A stretch of 64,000 nucleotides of DNA, from assembly GCA_963972255.1 (NCBI GenBank), contig CAXATO010000001.1, forward strand, positions 1 to 64,000, read 5' to 3'. This document shows positions 1 through 8,886 of the stretch, piece after piece. The notes under the pieces were generated by a model. It had not been told where the DNA came from and searched no databases. It saw nothing but the letters and a program-made list of their open reading frames with translations. The stretch's first letter is position 1; every line of letters starts with the position of its first letter. The DNA is from UBA1479 sp002706405. GTDB lineage: Bacteria > Pseudomonadota > Alphaproteobacteria > Rhodospirillales > Casp-alpha2. The position numbers were made by a program, and so were the translations under genes.

Positions 1-56
<56 letters not shown>

Positions 57-64
57 AATATCAA

Positions 65-96
65 CGCCTTAGAGAGAAATCTCTAAGGCGTTTTTT
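65..96 (+). terminator. Rho-independent terminator of the tRNA gene
   Basis: A perfect 11-bp stem (CGCCTTAGAGA / TCTCTAAGGCG) with a GAAA loop is followed by six T. It lies 10 bases after the tRNA CCA end. Confidence 0.9.
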
Positions 97-499
97 CGTG
101 CGGGTAAGCTGGAGGTAAGCGGGAAATCCGACTTGGTGGAAAAATGATATGCAATTTAAAGAGTTTGAGTTAGCGACTTAGTCGATGTTCTCGTCGAGAA
201 AACGGCGGATCTTCTTAAGTGTTTTTGAGGTCGGGGAGTCGTAGGCCTACGGGATATGGTATGCTGACCAGTAGACCGTCCAATCGCTCAGCCCAACCAT
301 GACGGTTAAGAAATGAATATCGCCCGGGCGCGGGGCGTCGATGTGTTTTTGTGGTGAACGCTGAACAGCGCAAGGCGACGTCCATGTGGAAGGTGTCGTC
401 GATTCTTCCCAGAGACTGGAACCGGATGTCGGATCAATGGGTGGACGATGGAGAAGTAGTCTGTAGTCGATCCCGGATTTGGGAACCGTATCCAACGAG
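97..499. other. Non-coding stretch without a recognisable gene
   Basis: No open frame here has a ribosome site, a recognisable domain or convincing codon use. A 154-codon minus-strand frame at 247-711 has no family resemblance along most of its length and overlaps the decayed gene that follows. The stretch looks like eroded DNA between the tRNA gene and the island. Confidence 0.5.
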
Positions 500-1094
500 A
501 TCATAGCGCATCCAAATGACAATTTTTTACTTTTGGTACCCATGATCGGGATGGCCGGGCTTTGTGAGCGCTTAGAGGAACTCTGATGCCGGGAGCGTCG
601 CCGATGTCTTCGGGTGGCCTTCGCCACTAGCCGCGGAGAAAGTGAGACAATTGTTGCCGGGGTCAGTTGTGAAGAACTCCAGCACCCGGAGATAGTGCGC
701 TCAGTCGTCACCCAGATGGTAGACGTAGAGGAACTCGATGCTCCCCGTCTCGCACAGCTTGCTGAAGGCAGGCGCTGGAGGCCTTGTACATATGGTCATC
801 GCTGAAACCGGCGTTGACCGGCAGGCCGTAGAGGTGGTCGTCAACGTCGAACTCCCAATGGTGCACGTCGTGTCACAGGAACGCCACCTGGATGGCGAAG
901 TGCAGGCCCTTTAAGGTCATCGACAACGGCATCTCAATCTCGCGCCAGGGCGCGGATTTGAGGTCGAGTAGGGTGACGCGCAGCCGGACAGCGTCGGGCT
1001 CAGTGGAGATGCTCATCGGTAAGGCTCTTCGCACCAGTTCCAGGGCAGTAGCTCGTAGATTTGATGGAGTTGACTTGGTGGTTGGCACGACCAC
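500..1094 (-). pseudogene. Decayed PRiA4_ORF3-like (plasmid pRiA4b ORF-3 family) gene
   Basis: Read on the minus strand from a GTG at 1094, the first frame gives RLRVTLLDLKSAPWREIEMP followed by a GLHFAIQVAFL stretch. It then hits TGA at 873-875 where the family has Trp or Glu, and continues HWEFDVDDHLYGLP. A shift to a second frame gives FLYVYHLGDD, a second TGA where the family has Trp (pattern YxYDFGDxW), then a RVLEFF stretch. A third frame holds PPEDIGDAPG and the second frame resumes with EFL-stop-ALTKPGHPDHGY. These pieces follow the order of the PRiA4_ORF3 domain found in plasmid and mobile-element proteins. At least two nonsense changes and two frameshifts show the gene is dead. It lies between the tRNA gene and the metal island, where remnants of earlier insertions are common. 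The family call is from memory of its conserved pattern. Confidence 0.6.
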
Positions 1095-1141
1095 GTGATC
1101 GAATGATACAGCTTACGGCAATCCCTGGGTCGGTGGAGTCA

Positions 1142-1510
1142 TCATCTCACGCTGGTAATAGCGTACCCCTTGCCCGATTGCACAAAGTCAAAGTCGACGG
1201 TTTTACCAACACTGAGTTTTTCCAGCAGGGCCTTATCCATGACCATGAAGCCCATCGTCATGGACGGCCAATTCAAGGTGCCGACAGGCTCGTGGGCCAA
1301 CGTCACCATGCCACTGCTGCCATCGACCTTGGTCACCTTACCCCTTGTGGAATGGATCGTTTGGTCAGCGGCAGGCTTGTCCATCCTGTTGTTTTCCATA
1401 GTGCCCATCGGCATGTCCTTCATGTCGTTCATCATCTTTTGCTGAGCCGTGGCCGGGGCTGCGGCAATCGCCAGGAAGGCGGCACAAAGAACGATCGTTG
1501 ATTTTTTCAT
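1142..1510 (-). CDS. cusF: CusF-like periplasmic copper/silver-binding protein
   Basis: A 122-residue protein with an N-terminal signal peptide (KKSTIVLCAAFLAIAAAPATA) and a C-terminal CusF domain. The segment LNWPSMTMGFMV carries the Trp and two Met ligands that CusF uses to bind Cu(I) or Ag(I) by cation-pi and thioether contacts. The linker after the signal is rich in Met and His (QQKMMNDMKDMPMGTMENN). CusF delivers metal to CusB and CusA in the periplasm. The ATG at 1510 is preferred over the TTG one codon upstream because GGAGAG sits six bases before it. The gene is the last of the cus operon, 73 bases after cusA, the usual place for an accessory chaperone. CusB of this operon carries a second, fused CusF domain. 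Confidence 0.88.
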   Translation of the reverse strand: MKKSTIVLCAAFLAIAAAPATAQQKMMNDMKDMPMGTMENNRMDKPAADQTIHSTRGKVTKVDGSSGMVTLAHEPVGTLNWPSMTMGFMVMDKALLEKLSVGKTVDFDFVQSGKGYAITSVR

Positions 1511-1583
1511 CAAATTCTCTCCACAAGTTGGTGAAAGGTTGCAAGCTGGGGTCTGGCACCGCCGATTGACCCGAAGATATCCA

Positions 1584-4500
1584 TCACGCGGTATCGGCAG
1601 ATGACGGAATCAGTTGATCCGCCGCCTGTCGTCCTTTGCGCCGTCGGCGCATTAGGTAGTAGGCGGCGGGTATCACGAACATCGATAACAAGGGCGCGGT
1701 GATCATGCCGCCGACCATCGGCGCGGCAATGCGCTGCATGACCTCGCTGCCGGTCCCGACGCCCCACATGATCGGCAGCAGGCCGGCCAGAATCACCGCG
1801 ACGGTCATGGCTTTCGGCCGCACGCGCAGAACCGCGCCTTCCCGAATGGCGTCGAGCAAGTCCGCCTCGCTTGTCAGACCTTGTTCAATCCGCGCGGACC
1901 ATGCTTGCTTCAGGTACAGGAGCATGATGACCCCGAATTCGGCGGCTACCCCCGCAAGCGCGATGAACCCGACCACGCCGGCGACGGAAAGATTGTATCC
2001 GAGGCCGTAAAGAAGCCAGATGCCGCCGACCAGCGCGAACGGCAGGGTGGCCATCAGCAGCAAGGCTTCGCCGAAGCTCTTGAAGGTCAGGTACAGCAGC
2101 ACGAGGATGATCAGGAGCGTAAAGGGTACGACAACCTTGAGTTTGGCGCTCGCGCGCTCGAGAAACTCGAACTGTCCGGACCACGTAACCGAATACCCCG
2201 GCGGCAGATCGACCTGTTCGCTCACCCTTTGTTGCATTTCGCGAACTGCTGAACCGAGATCCCGCCCACGCAGGTCCACGTATACGAACCCGGCCAACCT
2301 AGCATTTTCGCTGCGAAGCATCGGGGGGCCATCGTTAATCCGGATGTCGGCGACGTCACCCAACACCAGTTGCTGGCCACGAGGCGTGACGATGGGCAGG
2401 GCACGAAGCCTGTCGAGAGAGTCGCGCGTCTCACGGGGATAACGCAGATTGATGGGATAACGCTGCAACCCTTCGACCGTCTCACCAATATTCTTTCCCC
2501 CGACGGCGGAACTGACGACGGACTGAACGTCGGCGATATTCAACCCGTAGCGGGCGGAAAGCTCCCGCTTGATGTCCACATCGACGTACCGGCCACCCGT
2601 CATACGTTCGGCGAAGGCGCTGGTCACACCGGGCAGGTTCTTGACGGTCCGTTCAATTTCGCCGGTGAGCCTGTCTATGACCTTCAGATCGCTCCCGAGA
2701 ACCTTGACACCAACCGGGCTCTTGATCCCGGTCGCCAGCATATCGATGCGGTTGCGGATGGGCGGTATCCAAATGTTCGTCAGTCCCGGCACGCGCACGG
2801 TTCTGTCGAGTTCCTCGACGATCTTCTCGGGCGTCATTCCGGCGCGCCATTCATCACGGGGTTTGAATTGGATCGTCGTTTCGAACATCACCAGGGGTGC
2901 CGGGTCGGTGGCGGTGACCGCCCTGCCGGCTTTTCCGTATACGGTCGCGACTTCGGGGACAGTCTTTATCAGGCGATCCGTTTGTTGCAGCAACTCGGCG
3001 GCCTTTCCCGCAGACAGGCCAGGAAGCGCCGTCGGCATGTAGAGCAGGTCGCCTTCGTCGAGCGGCGGCATGAATTCGCTTCCGATATGCTGCAACGGCC
3101 ACAAACTGGCCACGAAAAACAGCGCGGCCACAACAATAGTCGACCTGGGAAACCGCAACACGACTTCAAGCATCGGCCGATAAACCGCGATCAGTCCGCG
3201 ATTGATGGGGTTTTTGTGCTCATCGGGGATGCGGCCGCGAATCAGATACCCCATCAGCACCGGGATCAACGTGACGGCCAAACCGGCGGCTGCGGCCATT
3301 GCATAGGTCTTGGTGAAGGCCAGGGGAGAGAATAGCCGCCCCTCCTGCGCTTCGAGCGCGAAAACCGGCACGAACGACAGGGTGATGATCAGCAGAGAGA
3401 AGAACAGGGCCGGGCCGACCTCTGCCGCGGCATCACCGATGACCCGCCACCTTGCCTCTCCCGCCAGTGGCTCATCCGGGTGTTTATGACGCCAGTGCTC
3501 CAGGTGCTTGTGCGCGTTTTCGATCATCACCACGGCGGCATCGACCATTGCTCCGATGGCGATGGCGATCCCGCCCAGGGACATGATATTGGCGTTCACA
3601 CCCTGCCAATTCATGACCATGAAGGCGGCAAGAATACCGATAGGCAACGAGACGATCGCGACCAACGCCGACCGAAGATGAAACAGGAAGATTACGCAAA
3701 CCGCCGCGACGACAAGAAATTCCTCGAACAACTTGAAGCTCAGGTTCTCGATGGCACGTTCGATCAGACCCGCGCGGTCATAGGTCGGAACGATTTCAAC
3801 GCCGTCCGGTAGGCTCGATTTCAGGGTTTCCAGCTTGTCTTTGACCGCTTGGATGGTGGAAAGGGCATTCTCGCCGGATCTCATCACGATCACACCGCCC
3901 ACCGCTTCGCCCAGTCCGTCCAACTCACCGATCCCGCGCCGCATTTCCGGACCGATCTGGATATGCGCGACATCGCCCAGGACCACCGAGACACCGGCAT
4001 CCGTGGTCATCAGCGGTATGGTTCGGAAATCGTCCAGGGATTGAAGGTAGCCGGAAGTCCGAACCATGAACTCGGCCTCGCCCATTTCGAGAACCGAGCC
4101 CCCGGCCTCCTGATTGGCTCGACGAATGGCGTTCACGACAGTTCCGTGGGCGATCCGATAGGCGGCCAGCTTGTCGGGATCCAGAACCACCTGGTATTGG
4201 CGCACCATGCCGCCGATCGTCGCCACTTCGGCTACGCCGGGAACCGTCTTGAGCTCGAATTTCAGGAACCAGTCCTGAAGGCTTCTTAGCTGCGACAAGT
4301 CCTGCCGGCCGGACTTGTCGACCAAGGCGTACTGATAGATCCAACCGACACCCGTGGCATCGGGCCCCAGGGCCGAGTTGGCACCGGGCGGCAGGCGTGA
4401 TTGAGCTTGGTTGAGGTATTCAAGAACCCGGGATCGCGCCCAATAGAGGTCGATTCCGTCCTCGAACAACACGTAGACATAGCTGTCACCGAAGAAGGAA

Positions 4501-4754
4501 TAGCCGCGCACCACCGCAGCGCCGGGCACCGAGAGCATCGTGGTCGTGAGAGGATAGGTGACTTGGTTCTCCACAAGCTGCGGCGCCTGGCCGGGCCACG
4601 TCGTCCGGATGATCACCTGGGTGTCGGACAGGTCCGGAAGCGCGTCCAGGGGCGTGCGGGTCAATGAAATGATCCCCCAGGCGGTAAGCAGCAGGGTGGC
4701 CAGCAAGACCAAAAAACGGTTGGCGATCGACCAGTAAATTAGACGGGCGATCAT
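1584..4754 (-). CDS. cusA: CusA-type RND Cu(I)/Ag(I) efflux pump
   Basis: A 1056-residue inner-membrane RND transporter of the heavy-metal efflux branch, full length for CusA. The N-terminal helix (MIARLIYWSIANRFLVLL) is followed by the porter domain, the central membrane block with PIGILAAFMVMNWQG and DAAVVMIENAHKH, the second porter half and the C-terminal membrane block with LRVRPKAMTVAVILAG. Three Met residues that form the periplasmic metal site of E. coli CusA are kept, in LLYMP, APLVM and RIDML. This argues for Cu(I)/Ag(I) rather than Zn/Co/Ni. The start overlaps the cusB stop by ATGA, so translation is probably coupled. Together with CusB and CusC it would form a tripartite pump expelling monovalent metal from the periplasm. 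Confidence 0.95.
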   Translation of the reverse strand: MIARLIYWSIANRFLVLLATLLLTAWGIISLTRTPLDALPDLSDTQVIIRTTWPGQAPQLVENQVTYPLTTTMLSVPGAAVVRGYSFFGDSYVYVLFEDGIDLYWARSRVLEYLNQAQSRLPPGANSALGPDATGVGWIYQYALVDKSGRQDLSQLRSLQDWFLKFELKTVPGVAEVATIGGMVRQYQVVLDPDKLAAYRIAHGTVVNAIRRANQEAGGSVLEMGEAEFMVRTSGYLQSLDDFRTIPLMTTDAGVSVVLGDVAHIQIGPEMRRGIGELDGLGEAVGGVIVMRSGENALSTIQAVKDKLETLKSSLPDGVEIVPTYDRAGLIERAIENLSFKLFEEFLVVAAVCVIFLFHLRSALVAIVSLPIGILAAFMVMNWQGVNANIMSLGGIAIAIGAMVDAAVVMIENAHKHLEHWRHKHPDEPLAGEARWRVIGDAAAEVGPALFFSLLIITLSFVPVFALEAQEGRLFSPLAFTKTYAMAAAAGLAVTLIPVLMGYLIRGRIPDEHKNPINRGLIAVYRPMLEVVLRFPRSTIVVAALFFVASLWPLQHIGSEFMPPLDEGDLLYMPTALPGLSAGKAAELLQQTDRLIKTVPEVATVYGKAGRAVTATDPAPLVMFETTIQFKPRDEWRAGMTPEKIVEELDRTVRVPGLTNIWIPPIRNRIDMLATGIKSPVGVKVLGSDLKVIDRLTGEIERTVKNLPGVTSAFAERMTGGRYVDVDIKRELSARYGLNIADVQSVVSSAVGGKNIGETVEGLQRYPINLRYPRETRDSLDRLRALPIVTPRGQQLVLGDVADIRINDGPPMLRSENARLAGFVYVDLRGRDLGSAVREMQQRVSEQVDLPPGYSVTWSGQFEFLERASAKLKVVVPFTLLIILVLLYLTFKSFGEALLLMATLPFALVGGIWLLYGLGYNLSVAGVVGFIALAGVAAEFGVIMLLYLKQAWSARIEQGLTSEADLLDAIREGAVLRVRPKAMTVAVILAGLLPIMWGVGTGSEVMQRIAAPMVGGMITAPLLSMFVIPAAYYLMRRRRKGRQAADQLIPSSADTA

Positions 4755-6379
4755 TTCGACTCTCCCGCGGAGGGTCCGTTCCGGGGCGTCAGGGAAACGA
4801 TCATTGGCGCATCTCCCTCCTGCAACTGGAACCTGATCTCAATCTCGTCGCCGCTCCGCACGCCGGGCATCTTGATCTGGGGGGGCAACTTGAAATCCAT
4901 GGTCATCGCCGGCCATTGCAAGGCCTGGATCTCGGGATGCACCAAGGTCAGGGCATCGGCCGACACTGCCTCGACACGCGCGGTCGTTTCATAGGTCCTG
5001 GCCGCATTGGACTCCGGCGTGCTCATTGGCGGCGGGGACATGCGTGCCTCGACTCCCTTCAGGCTGGCCTCGGAATCGATAAGAAACTGGCCGGATAGGA
5101 CAACCTTCTGGCCTTTTAAGAGACCGCTTATAATCTCACTCCGGCCATTCTGCTCCCTACCAACCTCTACTTCGGTGGGGCGGAACCCGTTATTGTCCTC
5201 GGCCACCATAACCAAGGTGCGTCGGCCTGTTCTGATCAGCGCTTCGGAAGGCACCAACAAAACCATTCTGCTTTGCTCATCCAGAAGACGCATCCGCACG
5301 AACATTCCGGGGACAAGAAGTTCCTCTGGATTTGCCAATTCCAAACGCGCCTTGCGCGTTCGGGTCGTGGGGTTCACCTCGGGCAGCAGGGCCTGTACCT
5401 TGCCCTCGAATATCTTCCCGGTCAGGCCGGGCGCCTGCGCCGAAACCGGACTTCCCGCGCGCAATTTCGCCGCCTGGCTTTCTGGCACTTCGGCATGCGC
5501 CCACACCGTCGAAAGGTCGTTTATCCGGGCCAGAAGCATTCCCGAATTGACCGTGCTGCCCTCGCGGGCCGTCAATTCGGTGACGACGCCGTCATGCGGT
5601 GCGACGATCGTGGTGCGCGCCTGCACCTTGCCCGTGCGTTCGACATTCTCGATCTGGCGATCATCCATGCCGGCTTGCCGCATGCGTTGCAGAGAGGCCT
5701 CGACAAGAGGTTGAAGATCGCGCCCTTGCATTCGACGGACGCTAAGGTAGTCCTCCTGTACGGCAACCCAGTCGGGTACATAAAGTTCGAACAACGGTTG
5801 ACCCTTGGTGACGCGGTCCAACGTCGCGCGGACATGCAGCTTCTCGACAAACCCGGTCGCGCGGGCCTGGATGGCAGACTGACCGCGTTCGTTCCAGGCG
5901 ATGGCGCCGACCGCCGAAACTTCCTGCGAGAGGACGCCGTCAACGACCTCTCCGACGCGAAGGCCGAGATTTTGCTGGATACGCGGGCTGACGGTCACGG
6001 TTCCCGGGTCCGATCCCTCGCCCCCCGAATACGCGGGGACAAGCATCATATCCATGAACGGCGACTTGGCCGGGGAATCGAACTTTTTTCCTGGTACCAT
6101 GGGGTCGTGATAATAGAGAATCCGACGATCTGTCAGGGGGTCCGTATCACCGGCCTTGAGGCCGCTTTCCATGTGGCGGCGGGTCGCTCTTTCTCCTTCG
6201 GGAATTCCCCAACTGGAAGGGTCTTCCGGCGCCGCGACGGTCATCGCCTGTGCCTCCATCAAACCAACCGAAGGAGATTGGGACGCCGCGTGCGACATGC
6301 CGAGGCGATAAAGCCCAAAGCCGGCCGCGGTGATCACGCTGATCGCGAGCAGGCTCATCGATATCTTTTTGCTGTTCAT
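4751..6379 (-). CDS. cusB: CusB-type periplasmic adaptor with fused HMBD and CusF domains
   Basis: A 542-residue adaptor. Order: one N-terminal membrane anchor (MSLLAISVITAAGFGLYRLG), a heavy-metal-binding domain at about residues 85-115 (ILYYHDPMVPG...SPFMDMMLVPAY), barrel-sandwich and hairpin regions of the HlyD/CusB fold (residues about 120-410), and a C-terminal CusF-like domain at about 465-535 with LQWPAMTMDFKLP holding the Trp-Met-Met signature. The RBS AAGGAG lies eight bases before the ATG. It overlaps both neighbours by four bases (cusC stop upstream, cusA start downstream). Its job would be to bridge CusA to CusC and pass metal to CusA. The C-terminal CusF fusion duplicates the separate CusF protein encoded at the end of the operon. 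Confidence 0.93.
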   Translation of the reverse strand: MNSKKISMSLLAISVITAAGFGLYRLGMSHAASQSPSVGLMEAQAMTVAAPEDPSSWGIPEGERATRRHMESGLKAGDTDPLTDRRILYYHDPMVPGKKFDSPAKSPFMDMMLVPAYSGGEGSDPGTVTVSPRIQQNLGLRVGEVVDGVLSQEVSAVGAIAWNERGQSAIQARATGFVEKLHVRATLDRVTKGQPLFELYVPDWVAVQEDYLSVRRMQGRDLQPLVEASLQRMRQAGMDDRQIENVERTGKVQARTTIVAPHDGVVTELTAREGSTVNSGMLLARINDLSTVWAHAEVPESQAAKLRAGSPVSAQAPGLTGKIFEGKVQALLPEVNPTTRTRKARLELANPEELLVPGMFVRMRLLDEQSRMVLLVPSEALIRTGRRTLVMVAEDNNGFRPTEVEVGREQNGRSEIISGLLKGQKVVLSGQFLIDSEASLKGVEARMSPPPMSTPESNAARTYETTARVEAVSADALTLVHPEIQALQWPAMTMDFKLPPQIKMPGVRSGDEIEIRFQLQEGDAPMIVSLTPRNGPSAGESK

Positions 6380-7866
6380 TGTCCCGGCTCCTTGTCGGAT
6401 TTGGAATTGGTTGCAACGGCTGACGCATCGGGTTCAGGTATGAGAAACTCCAACCACGCCCAGATGGCTGCGGCCTGTTTTTCGATTCGCAATCGCTCCA
6501 ACTGGGTGTTGAGCTCCATACGCCGGGCCTCCAGCACGGTCGCCAGTGACCCCTTGCCGCCGCGGTATGCCGCAACGGATGCGTTGGTCCTCTCGGCGGC
6601 CAGGGGAATTAACGACTGGTCGTAGTCCCGCACCCTCATCAGGTTGGAGCGCCAAGTCGCCAACATGCGCTCGACTTCCGAATGATGCTCGCGGCGCATC
6701 TCTTCCCGCTCGGCCCGTATCTCGGCGACTTTTTCGAGGCGCGCGGCGAGTTCCCGGTCCTGGCGGTTTTTTTGGTTCCACTGAAGCGGGATTGACGCGC
6801 CGACGGAGACCATGTCGCTGAAGTTGTCACCTCGCCTGCTGAACATAAGGGAGAGGCTCCAGTCGGCGTTCTTGTCTTCCCTCGCGACCTTGACCTCGGC
6901 CAGCGCGACCTGCTCCTTTGAGTTCAGGGCTTGAATTTCAGGATGCAAATCGACTTGGTGCGCTGTGTCTAGTCCGTCCCAGCCGATATTGCTTAGGGCC
7001 GGAGCGGTGCCCAGCGGCAACCTCGCGCTCTCTCCAATCCATCGTGCCAAGAGAGTGGTGGAATTGCTGACATCCGCTCGCACCTCGTGAATTCGATTGT
7101 CGATGCGGGAAATCTCCTCTTGTGCCGCGAAAACGTCTTTTTGCGGGCCTCGACCGCTTCGATAAGCCGTGGAAACAGCCTCTGCTGTAAGGACGGCTTC
7201 TTCACGCTGGCGTTCGAGCAGGTTTAATATGCGCTGTTGATAAAAGCGGTCGAACCAGGCACGCGCGGTTTCGGTTCGAAGACGCGCCAATTCCATGGAC
7301 CGCATTGCCGACGCCAATTCTGCCTCGCGTTCAAACCGGTCGCGTCGGGCAACCCTTTTGTCACTTCCGATAAATGTCTGCGTAAGGCCGACCGAACGCA
7401 TGGTCATGAAATCGTCGGTCAGGCTGTAGCGCATCGAACCAGTGACAGGGAGATTGTCGACCGAGAACCGGAGAACAGGGTCGGGCAGACTACCCGCCGA
7501 CACCGCCCTTTCGCGGGATGACCGGCCCCTGGCGTCTTTAGCGCGCAAACTGAATGAACGTTCTTCCGCCAACCGAAGGGCGTGATCAAAAGTCAATTCG
7601 GCTGATGGTTCAGGCGCCTGCGCGAGAGGCTCCTCGGAGAAAACGATCGTTAACGCGGCGACGGCAACAAGAAAAATTGAAAAGCCGCGGAAGGATTGAG
7701 CGAGAAAAGTGGGGGACCCTTTGGCTTCCCGCGGGGACTCTTCACCCTTCGGCACTGGGACAGCGGCCAGGAGTTCGTGTTTCTCCGCGACACCATGAGA
7801 TGGTGGCACAAGTGTGACGAGGGCAAGCCCGGGCATTCCCGTAGCCAACCTCTTGATGACGGACAT
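6376..7866 (-). CDS. cusC: CusC-like TolC-family outer-membrane channel
   Basis: A 496-residue outer membrane efflux protein. The TolC fold begins near residue 95 (LTFDHALRLAEERSFSLRAKDARG) and includes two helical hairpin repeats rich in Ala, Arg and Glu (ARTETARAWFDRFYQQ...; VERMLATWRSNLMRVRDYDQ). The ATG at 7866 is chosen because AAGGA lies nine bases upstream. The N-terminus is odd. A first signal-like stretch (MSVIKRLATGMPGLALVTLV) is followed by a polar spacer and then a second hydrophobic segment (FSIFLVAVAALTIVF) just before the mature-looking part, with no start codon between them. The true export signal is therefore uncertain. It overlaps cusB by ATGA and would be the outer-membrane exit duct of the Cus pump. 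Confidence 0.9.
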   Translation of the reverse strand: MSVIKRLATGMPGLALVTLVPPSHGVAEKHELLAAVPVPKGEESPREAKGSPTFLAQSFRGFSIFLVAVAALTIVFSEEPLAQAPEPSAELTFDHALRLAEERSFSLRAKDARGRSSRERAVSAGSLPDPVLRFSVDNLPVTGSMRYSLTDDFMTMRSVGLTQTFIGSDKRVARRDRFEREAELASAMRSMELARLRTETARAWFDRFYQQRILNLLERQREEAVLTAEAVSTAYRSGRGPQKDVFAAQEEISRIDNRIHEVRADVSNSTTLLARWIGESARLPLGTAPALSNIGWDGLDTAHQVDLHPEIQALNSKEQVALAEVKVAREDKNADWSLSLMFSRRGDNFSDMVSVGASIPLQWNQKNRQDRELAARLEKVAEIRAEREEMRREHHSEVERMLATWRSNLMRVRDYDQSLIPLAAERTNASVAAYRGGKGSLATVLEARRMELNTQLERLRIEKQAAAIWAWLEFLIPEPDASAVATNSKSDKEPGQ

Positions 7867-7985
7867 ATTGTTCGATCCTTCTTGGCGGACGGCTATCGGA
7901 TGCCGCCGGAAACGGTGCACGCATACGCGAGGCTAGCGGCCAGGCTCAGGCCCGGTCCAAGGCACGCGCAGAGGTCATCGAAGGA

Positions 7986-8351
7986 TCAGGTTCGTGGGGG
8001 AGGGAATAAAAGACCGATTGCCCACGAACGCAGGTGCTCGGCATTAACGAGTCGAAGCGCGATGGTCTCCTGATCGGGAAATTCGTGCGTTGATGCACCG
8101 ATGATCAAGGGAACAAGACAGGTTGAAACGCAGAACTCAGGCGGGCAGGACTGTTCCGGCGCGCAACAAGAACCTTCCGCTTCTCCGTGTCGGGCCGCAT
8201 CGTTCTGACAGCTGATGACGTCAACTTGGCCAACGCTGGTGCCGCCTGATGTCGATAAACTACCCGAGTCCGCCCACGCAGCGACCACAGGTGGAAGCAA
8301 CAAGGCAGATACCAGTAAAATCGCTGAGATCAGACGAGGTAAAAATCGCAT
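7986..8351 (-). CDS. Small secreted Cys-rich protein heading the cus operon
   Basis: A 121-residue protein with a clear signal peptide (MRFLPRLISAILLVSALLLPPVVAAWA). The mature part has six or seven cysteines, clustered as SCCAPEQSCPPEFCVSTC, followed by a second hydrophobic patch and an Arg/Pro-rich end (LLFPPPRT). I cannot assign a family with certainty. It resembles the short DUF2946-like proteins often found ahead of copper operons. It is the first gene on the transcript that continues into cusC, cusB, cusA and cusF, 119 bases upstream of cusC. A metal-binding or sensing role in the periplasm is inference from the cysteines and position. Compare the similar small proteins at 10156, 49664 and 60349. 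Confidence 0.7.
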   Translation of the reverse strand: MRFLPRLISAILLVSALLLPPVVAAWADSGSLSTSGGTSVGQVDVISCQNDAARHGEAEGSCCAPEQSCPPEFCVSTCLVPLIIGASTHEFPDQETIALRLVNAEHLRSWAIGLLFPPPRT

Positions 8352-8599
8352 CAGGGTTACAGAGCCAACAATCTGAAGCAGGGAAGGCGATAAGGTACGA
8401 TATCAAATTGTTTTTTGCGGCGCACGATCTTTGTTTTCGCAGGGCATCATATTTTTGTGACCGTACGACAACCTCATCGCATCCGGCCGGAAAACCGACC
8501 AATCCATGGGGTCGAGCAAGAAATAGGCCGATCTCTTATGATATTCAAGGAGCCGAATATCAAGTTCCAGAGGCCAATGACATATCCGCCCATGCGGGG

Positions 8600-8863
8600 C
8601 TATGGTTGCCCTATTCCTGCGGTTCGAAGGGCGTCTTCGGTCACGCCTCGACCAGCACAACACGAGGCCAGAACGCCGTCAACCGCCACGGCGGGCAGCG
8701 TGCGCACGCCCAAGTCCTTGGCCCTGGCGATCACCTCGTCCTCTTTCATATCGAGGATGGAAACCTCGCAGTTTGAACAGGCCATCTGGTTGACCAACTC
8801 AATGGTTTCCTCACACAAGCCGCATCCGGCACTGAAAACCTCGATCTTGCGTTTCTGGGGCAT
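8600..8863 (-). CDS. Small thioredoxin/glutaredoxin-like thiol protein
   Basis: An 87-residue thioredoxin-fold protein. The first strand KIEVFSAGCGLCEETIELV carries a CGLC active-site motif, and RTLPAVAVDG is the cis-Pro strand. Extra cysteines occur at MACSNCEV and ASCCAGRG, an arrangement suited to binding soft metals. The ATG at 8863 is preferred because GAAGGAGA precedes it. An upstream ATG at 8890 overlaps the stop of the preceding gene as ATGA and could instead be used by coupling. It is the third gene after the MerR-type promoter and probably works in cytosolic handling or reduction of mercury or another thiophilic metal. No signal peptide is present. Confidence 0.8.
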   Translation of the reverse strand: MPQKRKIEVFSAGCGLCEETIELVNQMACSNCEVSILDMKEDEVIARAKDLGVRTLPAVAVDGVLASCCAGRGVTEDALRTAGIGQP

Positions 8864-8886
8864 CGTAAAAAATCTCCTTCGTTGAC

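Noticed and set aside
500..1094. Reassignment of TGA to Trp, because conserved Trp positions in the PRiA4-like gene read TGA
   Set aside because: TGA is used as a normal stop for many genes in the window, often overlapping the next ATG, and the same gene also has frameshifts. It is decay, not a code change.
5273..6625. Long plus-strand reading frame of 450 codons opposite cusB
   Set aside because: It lies entirely antisense to cusB and the end of cusC, has no ribosome site and reads as a low-complexity Arg/Gly/Leu shadow. GC-rich genes often give such open antisense frames.
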